Positions 9,521-18,981 of a DNA stretch of 64,000 nt are shown in pieces. Origin of the DNA: Duganella qianjiadongensis (GTDB taxonomy: Bacteria; Pseudomonadota; Gammaproteobacteria; Burkholderiales; Burkholderiaceae_D); assembly GCF_009857915.1 (NCBI RefSeq), contig NZ_WWCM01000001.1, positions 496,001-560,000 of the forward strand, in the 5' to 3' direction. Below the pieces are notes generated by a model. The model was not told the origin of the DNA and ran no database searches. It saw only the letters and a program-made list of their open reading frames with translations. The first letter of the stretch is position 1; each line of letters begins with the position of its first letter. The position numbers and the translations under genes were made by a program.

Positions 9521-10930
9521 CTAGTGGGCGGCGACGCGATAGCTGGCCGGTTCTGGCGGGATCACCGCCTGTTCGGAGCGCGGCGTGCCCTCAGGCACCC
9601 AGTGGTAAGGCACAGGCTGGGCGCGATACACCCAGTTACTGCGCACGGCCTTGCCTGCACCGGCTACAGGCGTCTGGGCAAAATAGGGGCTGATGTATTC
9701 CCACGCAATGTCGCCCTTGGGGGTGACCTGGAAGATGCGGCCACTGGTGCCTTCGTCGATCAGAGTATTTCCGTTGGGCAGACGGCGCGCGCTGCTGATA
9801 AACGAGCTGTAGAACCCCCAGTCCGGCAGATTGGAATCGCGGCCCGTGTATTCCCATACGATCTCTTGGCTGACCGGATCGATCTCCAGTACGCGCGAAC
9901 GCGGCTGCACGCCCACGCTCACACGCGGATAGCCGGCTTCGCCCTGATTGTCGAACACCAGCAGGTTGCCGGCGCCGGGCAGGCCCGGTTCGATCAGATG
10001 GGCATCGTGCTGGCCGGCGATCTGATCGACCTTGCGCGGCAGCGGCTGCGGTATGCGCAGCTGTGCCGGATAGTCCGGTCCCAGCCGCCACACCACCTTG
10101 CCGCTGTGCTTATCGATGATGGCGATGAAATTGGCCTCGCGCGCATCGATCATCAAATTATCGGGGTGGAAGCGCTGGTCGCCGGCATCGAACCAGCGAT
10201 TCGGCCCCAGCACGGAGAGATTGTTCACATGCAGGAAGTCATAAGGCGCTGCCTTGCCGCGCGGCGAATGGCCGCCCTGCACCAGTTTCAGCGACGCCGG
10301 GCTAAAGCCGAATTCCTGCAGATGCTCGGCGGCGACCCACTGCCACACGATCTGGCCTTGCGGCGTCACTTCGTAGACCACGTCATCGAGCACCTGCGGC
10401 GCAGTAAAACCGCTGACCGGATGGAGCAGATTCGCCAGCACCAGCGTGTTACCGTTGGCCAGACGGCGCCAGTCGTGGTGCTGCTTGGCGCTGCCGCCCG
10501 GCACCTGCGCGGACTTGCCTTCTACTGGCGCGGCATAGGCGTCCTGCGCCGCGCCGGCCGAGCCCCATTGCCAGACCACGCGGCCCTGCCAGTCCAGCTC
10601 GCCGATGGACTGGTTACGCAGGCCATTGCCTTCGTTGCTGGTGCCGGCAGCACTGGCCAGCTGCACCAGCACATGGCCGCGCTGGCCACCCGTCAGAGCG
10701 GGATCGAGCAGCACCGGCGGGAAACCCTCGGCGTCCCAGCGCTGCACTTCATTGCCGTTCATATCGATCAGATGGGTCTTCTGGTCCTGACCGCTAAAGA
10801 TCACATACTGGTTATGCGCAAGCGCCGGATCGTAGCGGGTGACGCCGGTAGGATAGACACTGGGGGCCGCACCGGCAGAGGCGCTGGCAGCCAGCAGAGA
10901 CAGGATGAGCAGATTCGAGCGTAGGGACAT
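9521..10930 (-). CDS. Arylsulfotransferase (ASST)-like periplasmic protein
   Basis: A 469-residue secreted protein with a cleavable signal peptide (to about residue 22, ASAGAA). The body is a beta-propeller with repeated WQWG, VWRLG, VWEYTG and AWEYIS blades and with His motifs QHHDWRRL, RFHPDNLM and AGQHDAH, in the style of the ASST families. Known ASST enzymes move a sulfuryl group from a phenolic sulfate to another phenol through a His intermediate, without PAPS. At 469 residues it is shorter than E. coli-type AssT (about 600). First gene of the operon with a TonB receptor and a sulfatase. Catalytic activity is an inference from family. Confidence 0.83.
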   Translation of the reverse strand: MSLRSNLLILSLLAASASAGAAPSVYPTGVTRYDPALAHNQYVIFSGQDQKTHLIDMNGNEVQRWDAEGFPPVLLDPALTGGQRGHVLVQLASAAGTSNEGNGLRNQSIGELDWQGRVVWQWGSAGAAQDAYAAPVEGKSAQVPGGSAKQHHDWRRLANGNTLVLANLLHPVSGFTAPQVLDDVVYEVTPQGQIVWQWVAAEHLQEFGFSPASLKLVQGGHSPRGKAAPYDFLHVNNLSVLGPNRWFDAGDQRFHPDNLMIDAREANFIAIIDKHSGKVVWRLGPDYPAQLRIPQPLPRKVDQIAGQHDAHLIEPGLPGAGNLLVFDNQGEAGYPRVSVGVQPRSRVLEIDPVSQEIVWEYTGRDSNLPDWGFYSSFISSARRLPNGNTLIDEGTSGRIFQVTPKGDIAWEYISPYFAQTPVAGAGKAVRSNWVYRAQPVPYHWVPEGTPRSEQAVIPPEPASYRVAAH

Positions 10931-10963
10931 GACACACTTTCTTCTTGGAATAATGGTGTGTCT

Positions 10964-10992
10964 ATATTACTAATCTACATAGTAAATTCGAA
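10964..10992 (-). promoter_or_regulatory. Candidate promoter with operator dyad for the sulfate-ester operon
   Basis: On the minus strand TTCGAA and TAATAT are 17 bases apart, a weak sigma-70 type pair 35-60 bases upstream of the first gene. The pair is overlapped by the dyad TTACTA-N7-TAGTAA (10967-10985). The dyad contains TTACTAAT, which recurs upstream of the other TonB receptor (5585-5592, minus strand). Confidence 0.4.
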
Positions 10993-11018
10993 CTAATATA
11001 ACCAAACATCGATATGCG

Positions 11019-11047
11019 AAAAAAAATGCCGCATCAGCGGCATTTTT
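11019..11047 (-). terminator. Intrinsic terminator of the PII gene
   Basis: Perfect 11-bp arms (11022-11032 and 11037-11047) around ATCA with A and T tracts at both sides, so it can act in both directions. It lies 24 bases past the PII stop codon. Confidence 0.88.
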
Positions 11048-11070
11048 CTATACGGCGCAAGTGGGCGAAT

Positions 11071-11457
<387 letters not shown>

Positions 11458-11510
11458 CTAGCGCTTGCGCATATTGTACCCCGCGCGCTGCGATCCGACG
11501 TGAACATCGT

Positions 11511-13574
11511 TTAAATGCTGGCGTCCTGCACCGGAATGGCGCGCAATTCTTCCATCCACACCACACTCTGGCTATCGCTGGGGGCACGCCAGTCGCCCCG
11601 TGGCGAGAGCGAACCGCCACTACCCACCTTGGGCGCATTCGGCACGCAGCTGCGCTTGAACTGGCTGGTGCGGAAGAAGCGGTCGAGGAAAATGCCCAGA
11701 TACTGCTTGATCGCCACCAGATCATACTGGTTGCGGGTGACGTGATCGCCGTCCGGCCAGCGTCCGCGCGTCTTGTCCTGCCAGGCGGCCAGCGCCAGGA
11801 AAGCCACCTTGGAAGGGCGGAAACCGAAGCGCAGCACATAGTACAGGTGGAAATCCTGCAGTTCGTATGGGCCTATGGTGCTTTCCGTGCGCTGCTCGGG
11901 CTGGCCGCCCGCCGTGCCGGGCACCAGTTCCGGACTGATTTCCGTCGCCAGAATATCGAGCAGCACCTGTGCATCGCTGCGCCCGATCACGCCCGATTCG
12001 GCCACCCAGCGCACCAGATGCGAGATCAGGGTCTTGGGCACGCTGGCGTTGACGTTGTAGTGCGACATATGGTCGCCCACGCCATAGGTGCACCAGCCCA
12101 GCGCCAGTTCGCTCAGGTCACCCGTGCCGCAAACGATGGCATGGTGGTGATTGGCCAGACGGAACAGGTGATTGGTGCGCTCGCCCGCCTGCACGTTCTC
12201 GAACGTGATGTCGTATTGCGGCTGGCCGTTGATGAAGGGATGTTCGAGATCCTGCAGCATCTGCTGGCAGCTGGGGCGGATATCGATTTCCCTGGCTGCG
12301 CAGCCCACCAGTTTCATCAGCGCGTGCGCCTGCTTGAGCGTGCGTTCGCTGGTGGCGAAGCCCGGCATGGTGTAGGCCAGAATATTGGTACGCGGCAGGC
12401 CCAGTTTATCCATCACCCGCGCACACACCAGCAGCGCATGGGTGGAATCGAGTCCGCCCGAGACGCCGATCACGATTTTTTTCAAACCGCTGGACTTGAG
12501 CCGCTGGGCCAGTGCCTGTACCTGTATGTTATAGACCTCGTTGCAGCGCTCGTCGCGGCGGCGGCTGTCGGACGGCACATAGGGGAAGCGTTCGATGTGG
12601 CGCTTGAGCGGCAGCGTGGCGCTCTGGTCGATGTCGAGCTGGAAAAACACGGTACGGAATTTATTTACTTCCGCCGCGTGGCGCTGCACCGACTGCGCGT
12701 AAGTGTTCATGCGCATGCGCTCGCGCGACAGGCGCTCCAGATCGATATCGGCAAAAGTCAGCGTGGCCGTGTCGCTGTAGCGCTGCGCTTCGGCCAGCAG
12801 TTCGCCGTTTTCGCAAATCACGCCCTGCCCGTCCCACGCCAGATCCGTGGTCGATTCGCCTTCGCCCGCCGAGGTGTACAGATAGGCGGCGATACAGCGC
12901 GCCGATTGCTGCGACACCAGCTGATTGCGGTAATTAGCCTTGCCCACCAGGGCATTCGAGGCCGACAGATTGACCAGCACGGTAGCGCCAGCCAGCGCCG
13001 CAAACGATGATGGCGGAATCGGCACCCACACATCCTCGCAGATTTCGACGTGGAATTTGAACAGCGGCAGATCGGCCACTTCGAACAGCAGGCCGGAGCC
13101 GAACTGCACGCGCTCGCCCAGCAGATCGATTTCCGTTGCCACGGCATAGTCGCCGCTGCTGAACTGGCGCGCTTCATAGAACTCGCCGTAGTTGGGCAGG
13201 TAGCTCTTCGGCACCACGCCCTGTATCTGCCCGCCGGCGATCACCACCGCGCAGTTGTAGAGCTGATGTTCCACGCGTAGCGGCACGCCCACCACCAGCG
13301 CCATGCGCCACTCCTGCGAGGCCAGCACAATCTGCTCCAGTCCATCGAGACAGCCATCGAGCAGCGCGCGCTGATGGAACAGGTCATCGCAGGTATAGCC
13401 AGCCAGTCCCAGTTCGGGGAAGGCCGCCAGCGCTGCGCCCTGCTCGGCTGCCTGCGCCGCCAGCGCGATGGTCTGCGCCGCGTTATGGGCCGGATCGGCG
13501 ATGCGGCTCACCGGCGCAGCGATCGCTACGCGGGCAAAATCGTGGGCATACAGATTGAGGAAATTGGTACTCAT
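11511..13574 (-). CDS. nadE: Glutamine-dependent NAD+ synthetase
   Basis: Converts deamido-NAD, ATP and glutamine to NAD+ in the last step of NAD synthesis. The N-terminal nitrilase-type glutaminase domain has the Glu-Lys-Cys triad at E54, K123 and C179 (VEICEDVW). The C-terminal ATP pyrophosphatase domain carries SGGLDST at 372-378. At 687 residues it is the long, mycobacterial-like form, not the roughly 540-residue form common in betaproteobacteria or the 275-residue ammonia-dependent enzyme. It precedes the PII gene on the same strand; in Azospirillum a PII protein binds NadE and relieves NAD+ inhibition, so the linkage may be regulatory here too. Confidence 0.96.
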   Translation of the reverse strand: MSTNFLNLYAHDFARVAIAAPVSRIADPAHNAAQTIALAAQAAEQGAALAAFPELGLAGYTCDDLFHQRALLDGCLDGLEQIVLASQEWRMALVVGVPLRVEHQLYNCAVVIAGGQIQGVVPKSYLPNYGEFYEARQFSSGDYAVATEIDLLGERVQFGSGLLFEVADLPLFKFHVEICEDVWVPIPPSSFAALAGATVLVNLSASNALVGKANYRNQLVSQQSARCIAAYLYTSAGEGESTTDLAWDGQGVICENGELLAEAQRYSDTATLTFADIDLERLSRERMRMNTYAQSVQRHAAEVNKFRTVFFQLDIDQSATLPLKRHIERFPYVPSDSRRRDERCNEVYNIQVQALAQRLKSSGLKKIVIGVSGGLDSTHALLVCARVMDKLGLPRTNILAYTMPGFATSERTLKQAHALMKLVGCAAREIDIRPSCQQMLQDLEHPFINGQPQYDITFENVQAGERTNHLFRLANHHHAIVCGTGDLSELALGWCTYGVGDHMSHYNVNASVPKTLISHLVRWVAESGVIGRSDAQVLLDILATEISPELVPGTAGGQPEQRTESTIGPYELQDFHLYYVLRFGFRPSKVAFLALAAWQDKTRGRWPDGDHVTRNQYDLVAIKQYLGIFLDRFFRTSQFKRSCVPNAPKVGSGGSLSPRGDWRAPSDSQSVVWMEELRAIPVQDASI

Positions 13575-13713
13575 GGAAGTCTTTCGCGCACAGCGCCGTC
13601 AGGCAAAAAGTCATTATCGCATGGGCAAGGAAGGCCGACAAAATCAGTGCTGCGGCAACGCGCAACCGCCAGATAGGCTAGACTAAAGGCTGAGTATATG
13701 CACGGAGATGCGC

Positions 13714-14850
13714 GTGACCGCCGCCAGCCAGAGCGCCGAATTTAGCCTGATCGACAGCCTGACCGAGATCGTCCCCGCCGACTGGCAGGCGCTGGCGGGC
13801 GAGCAGCCCATGCTCAGCCACGCTTTTCTGCACGCCCTGCATGACAGCGGCTGCGCCAGCGAGGACACCGGCTGGGCGCCACGTTATCTGATCATGCGGC
13901 GCGCCGGACAACTGGTGGGTGCCATGCCGCTTTACCTGAAAAGCCATAGCCGCGGCGAGTACGTGTTCGACCATGGCTGGGCGCAGGCGTTCGAGCGCAA
14001 CGGCATGCCCTACTACCCCAAGCTGCTGGGCGCCATTCCGTTCACGCCCGTTACCGGCCCGCGCCTGCTGGTGCGCGATGCAGCCGACCGTCCTTTGCTG
14101 GCGCAAGCGGCCATCGCACTGGCACGCCAGCTGGACACCTCCTCGCTGCACATCCTGTTCCCCTGCGAGGAAGACCGCGCCGCCCTGAGCGCGGCCGGCT
14201 TCATGCTGCGCGAAGGCGTACAGTTCCACTGGGAGAATGCCGGCTATGCCGACTTCGAGGCTTTTCTGGCCAGCCTGAAAATGGACAAGCGCAAAAAGCT
14301 GCGGCAGGACCAGCGTCGCGTGGCGCAGGCCGGCATCGACTTTCTGCACCTGCGCGGCGGCGCCATCAGCGCGGACATGCTGGCGTTTTTCTACCGCTGC
14401 TACGTGGGCACCTACCGCGCCCACTACTCGCGCCCCTATCTGACGCTGGACTTCTTCCAGCGCCTGCTACGCGAGCAGCCCGACAGCCTGCTGCTGATCA
14501 TCGCCCGGCGCGGCGACCAGCCGGTAGCGGCAGCGCTCAATCTGATCGGCGCCGGCACCATGTACGGGCGCTACTGGGGCACCGAAGAATACATCTCCGG
14601 CCTGCACTTCGAAACCTGCTACATGCAGAGCATCGCCTACTGCATTGCCCACGGACTGGCCCGATTCGAAGGCGGCGCACAGGGCGAGCATAAAATCTCG
14701 CGCGGCCTGATCCCTACTCCGACCTGGTCGGCCCACTGGATTGCCGACGCCCGCTTTGCCGATGCTATCGCCGACTTCCTCGCCCGCGAAACGGATGCCA
14801 TCGGCCACTACCTCGATGAGCTGGGCGAACACAGTCCTTATCGCAGCTGA
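13714..14850 (+). CDS. FemAB-like (DUF482) N-acyltransferase
   Basis: A 378-residue cytoplasmic protein of the DUF482/FemAB-related family, built from two GNAT-like halves. Visible features are the HAFLHALHDSG start of the domain, FDHGWAQAFERNG, KMDKRKKLRQDQR and the C-terminal FEGGAQGEHKISRG segment that is diagnostic for this family. Members are proposed peptidoglycan or aminoacyl transferases; no substrate is established. The GTG at 13714 is chosen because GGAG sits 6 bases upstream, whereas an ATG at 13708 directly abuts that site. It is transcribed alone, divergent from nadE. Confidence 0.85.
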   Translation: MTAASQSAEFSLIDSLTEIVPADWQALAGEQPMLSHAFLHALHDSGCASEDTGWAPRYLIMRRAGQLVGAMPLYLKSHSRGEYVFDHGWAQAFERNGMPYYPKLLGAIPFTPVTGPRLLVRDAADRPLLAQAAIALARQLDTSSLHILFPCEEDRAALSAAGFMLREGVQFHWENAGYADFEAFLASLKMDKRKKLRQDQRRVAQAGIDFLHLRGGAISADMLAFFYRCYVGTYRAHYSRPYLTLDFFQRLLREQPDSLLLIIARRGDQPVAAALNLIGAGTMYGRYWGTEEYISGLHFETCYMQSIAYCIAHGLARFEGGAQGEHKISRGLIPTPTWSAHWIADARFADAIADFLARETDAIGHYLDELGEHSPYRS

Positions 14851-14905
14851 CACCGCGCCCAGCACTACTTGGTGCTCTGCTCTCTGAACCTTTACAAGGC
14901 AAGTG

Positions 14906-14924
14906 TTACCTATTTGATAGGTAA
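14906..14924 (+). promoter_or_regulatory. Perfect palindrome upstream of the orphan coiled-coil gene
   Basis: TTACCTAT and ATAGGTAA, a perfect 8-bp dyad with a TTG centre, lie 32 bases before the start codon at 14957. The size and symmetry fit a dimeric repressor or activator site. No T tract follows, so it is not a terminator. No cognate regulator is adjacent. Confidence 0.5.
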
Positions 14925-14956
14925 GTCATTATTTCCCAGCCTTTAAAGAGTGCGCC

Positions 14957-15904
14957 ATGTATATTTCCACACCAGTTGTTTCCAGTTCTACTGAACCTTC
15001 CAACATTACTTTTAGCAGCCCTATCTCGAAAAAAAGAGTGTACGACTGCCAGTCGAATACTTTCGCGCGCAACCCATTGCGCAACGTCTGCAGCAAGATC
15101 CGTAGTGCATGGGGTGATCTGCGCGAATTCATCGGCGTGCCATCCGAAGTCCGGCGCTTACGCAATGCACTACCCGCTACGCTCGGCCCAGAACATCGTG
15201 CGCAGATAGAAAAGCTGATGGCGCACTTGAACGCGACGGGCGAGCAGGCACTGCACGCACGGCTGGATAAAAATCTGCATATCCTGCAGTTAAAAGAGCG
15301 CATTGAAAGCACCAACAGCCATATTTCAGATGCCAACAATAATCTCCAGCACTATGCAGCTCAAGCGAGCAAATTGAAACTGGAGATAGCGCAGTTAAAG
15401 CAGAGCCGTCTGCCCGATGAAGCAAAATTACCACAGGAAGTGCTCGCCAACCTCGATAGGGTAAATGGCAAGTTATTGCTCGCCCAGTTTGCACCAATAC
15501 TGGTGACGGCAGACGATGTGGTGGCCGCAAAACAGTATCTGGAAACGGCACTGGCGCAATTGCCATCAACCACAGCATTCGGCGAGGCACGCGAATTATT
15601 GCTATCTGTACTCACCGTAGTTGATCGCCTGATGCCGCCGCAAGCGGATCCGGATCAAGTTTCGTCGCTAGCGCAGGAGGCCATTGCGACCGTGGATGCA
15701 ATAAAGGATCTGTCCGCTTCTGCCCATGAGCGAGACGTCCATCTGGCACGCGAAATTGCGACCAAAGAAGCACAGTTAAAAAGTGAAGAGAATTCGCTCC
15801 ACAATACAAGCGATAACCTGCAAGCCATAGAAAGCTGCAGAGATGAGCTCCAGCAGGAACTGAACGAACAACAAGCTGTGCTCGCCCTTCTGCCGACCAT
15901 GTAA
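14957..15904 (+). CDS. Orphan coiled-coil protein of unknown function
   Basis: A 315-residue soluble protein that I do not recognise. The first 35 residues are rich in Ser, Thr and Pro without a Sec signal. Residues about 95-150 and 240-308 are long charged heptad-like helices (for example ERIESTNSHISDANNNL and CRDELQQELNEQQ), with a shorter helical section between. No enzyme motif, transmembrane segment or lipobox is visible. The gene is visibly less GC-rich than its neighbours and uses A/T-ending codons more freely, suggesting acquisition. A perfect palindrome precedes it. The disordered Ser/Thr-rich N terminus resembles a type III effector signal, but no secretion genes are in the window, so this stays a guess. 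Confidence 0.75.
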   Translation: MYISTPVVSSSTEPSNITFSSPISKKRVYDCQSNTFARNPLRNVCSKIRSAWGDLREFIGVPSEVRRLRNALPATLGPEHRAQIEKLMAHLNATGEQALHARLDKNLHILQLKERIESTNSHISDANNNLQHYAAQASKLKLEIAQLKQSRLPDEAKLPQEVLANLDRVNGKLLLAQFAPILVTADDVVAAKQYLETALAQLPSTTAFGEARELLLSVLTVVDRLMPPQADPDQVSSLAQEAIATVDAIKDLSASAHERDVHLAREIATKEAQLKSEENSLHNTSDNLQAIESCRDELQQELNEQQAVLALLPTM

Positions 15905-15940
15905 CGCTCGTCATAAACGGAGCTAGTAAGCAGGAAGCAA

Positions 15941-15969
15941 AAAGCCCCGGTCACAACAACCGGGGCTTT
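15941..15969. terminator. Bidirectional terminator between convergent genes
   Basis: Perfect 11-bp arms (15941-15951 and 15959-15969) around CACAACA, with A and T tracts, between the orphan coiled-coil gene and ppa, which converge on it. Confidence 0.9.
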
Positions 15970-15991
15970 CTGTTTGAAGCGTCAGGACTGC

Positions 15992-16534
15992 TTACGCTTC
16001 TGGGTTTTCTGCCTTGTAGGCGGCCACACCGCTGAGGATCTCGGCCTTGGCTTCATCGGCGCCGTACCAGCCGTCGATCTTCACCCATTTGCCTTTTTCC
16101 AGATCTTTGTAGTGCTCGAAGAAGTGCTGGATCTGACGCAGACGCAGTTCGTTCAGATCTTCCGGCTTCTGCCAGTGGCTGTAGATAGGCAGCACTTTGT
16201 CGACTGGCACAGCCAGTACTTTGGCATCTTCGCCCGACTCGTCGGTCATTTTCAGCACGCCGATAGGACGGCAGCGCACGACCACGCCAGGGATCAGCGG
16301 GAACGGGGTGATCACCAGTACGTCGACCGGATCGCCGTCTTTCGACAGGGTGTTCGGTACATAACCGTAGTTGCATGGGTAGTGCATGGCGGTGCCCATG
16401 AAACGGTCAACGAAGATCGCGCCCGATTCTTTATCCACTTCGTATTTGATCGGATCGGCATTCATCGGGATTTCGATGATGACGTTGAAATCGTTCGGCA
16501 GATCGCGGCCGGATGGGACTTTATTCAAGCTCAT
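15992..16534 (-). CDS. ppa: Inorganic pyrophosphatase, family I
   Basis: A 180-residue cytoplasmic enzyme that hydrolyses pyrophosphate to two phosphates and so drives nucleotide and polymer synthesis. It contains the family I signature DGDPVDVLV with its metal-binding aspartates, the NYGYVPNT segment and KWVKIDGW near the C terminus. The length is normal for the family. It has its own promoter (TATAAT at 16576-16581, minus strand) just downstream of the end of the haem operon. Confidence 0.97.
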   Translation of the reverse strand: MSLNKVPSGRDLPNDFNVIIEIPMNADPIKYEVDKESGAIFVDRFMGTAMHYPCNYGYVPNTLSKDGDPVDVLVITPFPLIPGVVVRCRPIGVLKMTDESGEDAKVLAVPVDKVLPIYSHWQKPEDLNELRLRQIQHFFEHYKDLEKGKWVKIDGWYGADEAKAEILSGVAAYKAENPEA

Positions 16535-16575
16535 GGGGGTTTCCTCGTGTGTACTGACAAATTGGGGATCGCGTC

Positions 16576-16581
16576 ATTATA
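16576..16581 (-). promoter_or_regulatory. -10 element of the ppa promoter
   Basis: A perfect TATAAT on the minus strand about 42 bases before the ppa start codon. The -35 region falls in the hairpin at 16588-16630 and shows no good TTGACA match. Confidence 0.5.
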
Positions 16582-16587
16582 GCGAAA

Positions 16588-16630
16588 CAGAGGCCGTTTG
16601 TGCGGCGCAGCACCGCATTTCCGGCCTCTG
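16588..16630 (-). terminator. Nested hairpin at the end of the haem operon
   Basis: Outer arms of 9 bp (16588-16596 and 16622-16630) enclose a second stem of 5 bp (16601-16605 and 16613-16617), starting 12 bases after the hemY stop. On the minus strand only a short T run (TGTTTC) follows, so termination may be partial. It directly abuts the ppa -10 element. Confidence 0.55.
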
Positions 16631-16642
16631 ATGACGGTAAAA

Positions 16643-17839
16643 CTACAGGATGGTGGCCAGTGCGCACTGGCGGTAATGATTGGCTGCCTCTTCGGCCTGA
16701 CCCAGCGCTTCATGCAACTGCGCCAGTTTCAGATGCGATTCGCGCACCATGCCCGCTTCAGTAGCATCGGACAGCGCCTGTTCCAGATAGCGCTGGGCTT
16801 TGCCCCACAGCTTCTGCTTCAGGCACAGAGAACCCAGCGTCAGCGCCAGTTCGGCATCGGCCGGATGCTGGTTGACCCAGCCTTCGCAGTGCTCGATCTG
16901 GGTCAGCAGCGCCGCCGAACCGGCCGGTGCTGCCGCATCGCGGTAGGCGCGCACGACCCGCTCGTCCCAGTCGGAGGCCAGCGATTCTTCCGCCACCAGC
17001 CGCGCTTCGTCATGCAGACCGCGCGCATTCAGTGCGGTGGCAGCACGGCAGGCCACGTAAGGCTTGATGCGGTCGGCGGTCGGCACGGTGGACCAGACCC
17101 GCTGCAGCGATTCGGCATCGTGACCGGCATCGGACAGCATATCGTCATACGCCAGTTCGCGCAGACGGGCCGACAGGGCCGGATGCAGCGCATGGTGTTT
17201 ATCGAGCGAACGCACCAGGCGCAGCACTTCCGGCCAGTTCTTGGCCTGCTGCTGGGCTTTCAGCGACATCTGCAATGCATGGATGTGGCGCGTGCCGCTG
17301 GCATTGAGTTCGTGTACGGCTTCCAGCGCTTTTTCCGGCTGATGGTCATCCACCAGCAGTTCCGTCATCGTCATCAGACGCGCCGTTTTCATGCTGTTGT
17401 CGTCCGCGATCTTGCCCAGCCACTGGTCACGCCGCGCCGCCTGCCGCATGCGGTGCGCCGCACGGGCGCCTATCAATGCGGCCACGCCGGCGTTTTCCGC
17501 CAGTTCGCCAGCGCGCAAGGCCGCTTTTTCGGCATGGCCGAAACGGCCTTCGAACAGGGCTTTCAACGCTTCGCGCAGCCCCTTGTTACCGTCACGCTCG
17601 CGCTTCTGCTGACGGTAGGCGGCCACTTTGGATGGCATTTTCACGGTGGCGCGGAAGGCGCGGATCAGCACATACAGCAGCGCAAACAGCGCCACTTCCA
17701 GCACCACAAAGAAGTTCAGCGACAGGTCGATACGGTGCGGCGGGTAGAACAGCACCACATTGCCCGGGTTGAAGCGGGCTGTCACGGCGATACCGATGGC
17801 CGCAGCCATCAGCAACACTATCCAGATAAATAAACGCAT
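16643..17839 (-). CDS. hemY: HemY-type membrane TPR protein
   Basis: A 398-residue inner-membrane protein. Two N-terminal hydrophobic segments (about residues 3-20 and 40-62) form the HemY_N domain, with NPGNVVLFYPPHR between them; the rest is a string of TPR-like helices (such as HAEKAALRAGELAE and AQRYLEQALSDATEA). Despite the name it is not protoporphyrinogen oxidase; proteobacterial HemY is a scaffold of unclear role always found behind hemX. Here it is the last gene of hemC-hemD-hemX-hemY, 2 bases after hemX. Confidence 0.93.
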   Translation of the reverse strand: MRLFIWIVLLMAAAIGIAVTARFNPGNVVLFYPPHRIDLSLNFFVVLEVALFALLYVLIRAFRATVKMPSKVAAYRQQKRERDGNKGLREALKALFEGRFGHAEKAALRAGELAENAGVAALIGARAAHRMRQAARRDQWLGKIADDNSMKTARLMTMTELLVDDHQPEKALEAVHELNASGTRHIHALQMSLKAQQQAKNWPEVLRLVRSLDKHHALHPALSARLRELAYDDMLSDAGHDAESLQRVWSTVPTADRIKPYVACRAATALNARGLHDEARLVAEESLASDWDERVVRAYRDAAAPAGSAALLTQIEHCEGWVNQHPADAELALTLGSLCLKQKLWGKAQRYLEQALSDATEAGMVRESHLKLAQLHEALGQAEEAANHYRQCALATIL

Positions 17840-17841
17840 GA

Positions 17842-18981
17842 CTAGGGCTTCGCTTTGTAGTTACGCACGGCGTTCAGGCTGTCCGACAGGGTTGGCAGCT
17901 CGATGGTCAGGTTGTTACCCTGCACCTGACGCAGCATGGCTTGTACCGTCTGGGTCGATCTGGCGCGCACATCGAAATACTTGGTCAGCGCATCCTGCGC
18001 GGCGATCAGGTCGGCGCGGAAGGCCGCTTCGTTGCGCGACAGCAGAGCCATACGGGCATTGAGCAGACGCAGTTTCAGATTCTCGCGCAGGAAATACGCC
18101 TGGGTGGGCGACAGCATCAGCGCGTCCGGGGTTTCCACGCTGCGCACGCGGATCAGCTGGCGCACATCAGTCCACATCTCGCTGCTCCAGCCCTGCCAGA
18201 TGGCCTGGGCCGATTGCAGCCAGGGACTCGTTACGCTCGCCTCGGCCTTGCCATCCTTGCCGGCTGGTTTGGCAGCGGTTTTCTTGTCCGGTGCAGCTGG
18301 CAGCGTCGGTTTTTCGTCGGCCAGCATAGGCAGGGTATCCACCTGGGCGATCACGTTATCGAGCCGCAGGGCCAGACCCACCGAATCCACGTTAGGCAGC
18401 GCTTTCAGGCGCTCGGTATCCTTGGCGATGGCGCGGCGGATGCTGATGAACTGCGGCTTATCGGAGCGCGACAGGCTGCGGTCGGCATTCTGCAGCGCGA
18501 TCAGCGCGCCCGGCACGTTACCGGCCAGCTGCAGCTGCTGGCTGGCGGTGGACAGCACCTGTTCGATTTCGGTCAGGGCCCACTCGTCGCGGTTCTTGGA
18601 CAGATCCTGATACAGCTGTTCCAGTGCCAGTTGCTGGCTCTGGGCTTCCTGCTGTTTGCTTTCCAGCAGACTGACTTTGGCCTGCAGTTCCTTGCTGGTT
18701 TCCTGCACGGTGCGCACCAGCGCGCCCGTTTCGGCGTTGCTGGCATCCCCCTTCTGCAGGCGGCGCGCCATTTCTTCACGCAGGCTGCGCACCTGATTGT
18801 GCGACGACCAAGTCTGGCCGGCCAGCAGGATGGCCAGCACCACGATACCGACCAGCAGCGTCTGCGGCTGCTGCACGGTTTCGAGCAGGCTAGGCTCAGG
18901 CTGCGGCGGCGCCGCGTTCGGGGTCTCGGCCACTGGCGCGGCGGGGACGACGGGATCGGGGAGTGTAGGCGTTTCGTTCAT
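17842..18981 (-). CDS. hemX: HemX membrane protein of the haem operon
   Basis: A 379-residue single-pass membrane protein: a Pro-rich cytoplasmic N terminus, a transmembrane helix at about residues 43-59, a coiled-coil region (SLREEMARRLQK to LALEQLYQDLSK), and a C-terminal HemX domain with LTEIEQVLSTASQQLQLAGN. Often labelled uroporphyrinogen C-methyltransferase, but the SAM-binding CysG-type domain is absent, so that label would be misleading. A Lys/Ala/Pro insert near residues 220-245 is low complexity. It overlaps hemD by 4 bases (ATGA) and is 2 bases from hemY. Confidence 0.93.
   Translation of the reverse strand: MNETPTLPDPVVPAAPVAETPNAAPPQPEPSLLETVQQPQTLLVGIVVLAILLAGQTWSSHNQVRSLREEMARRLQKGDASNAETGALVRTVQETSKELQAKVSLLESKQQEAQSQQLALEQLYQDLSKNRDEWALTEIEQVLSTASQQLQLAGNVPGALIALQNADRSLSRSDKPQFISIRRAIAKDTERLKALPNVDSVGLALRLDNVIAQVDTLPMLADEKPTLPAAPDKKTAAKPAGKDGKAEASVTSPWLQSAQAIWQGWSSEMWTDVRQLIRVRSVETPDALMLSPTQAYFLRENLKLRLLNARMALLSRNEAAFRADLIAAQDALTKYFDVRARSTQTVQAMLRQVQGNNLTIELPTLSDSLNAVRNYKAKP

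Noticed and set aside
14957-15904. Type III effector call for the orphan coiled-coil gene
   Set aside because: Only the Ser/Thr-rich N terminus supports it; there is no chaperone, no secretion gene and no effector domain.
17842-18981. Uroporphyrinogen C-methyltransferase label for hemX
   Set aside because: No SAM-binding tetrapyrrole methylase domain is present; the annotation is a common misnomer.
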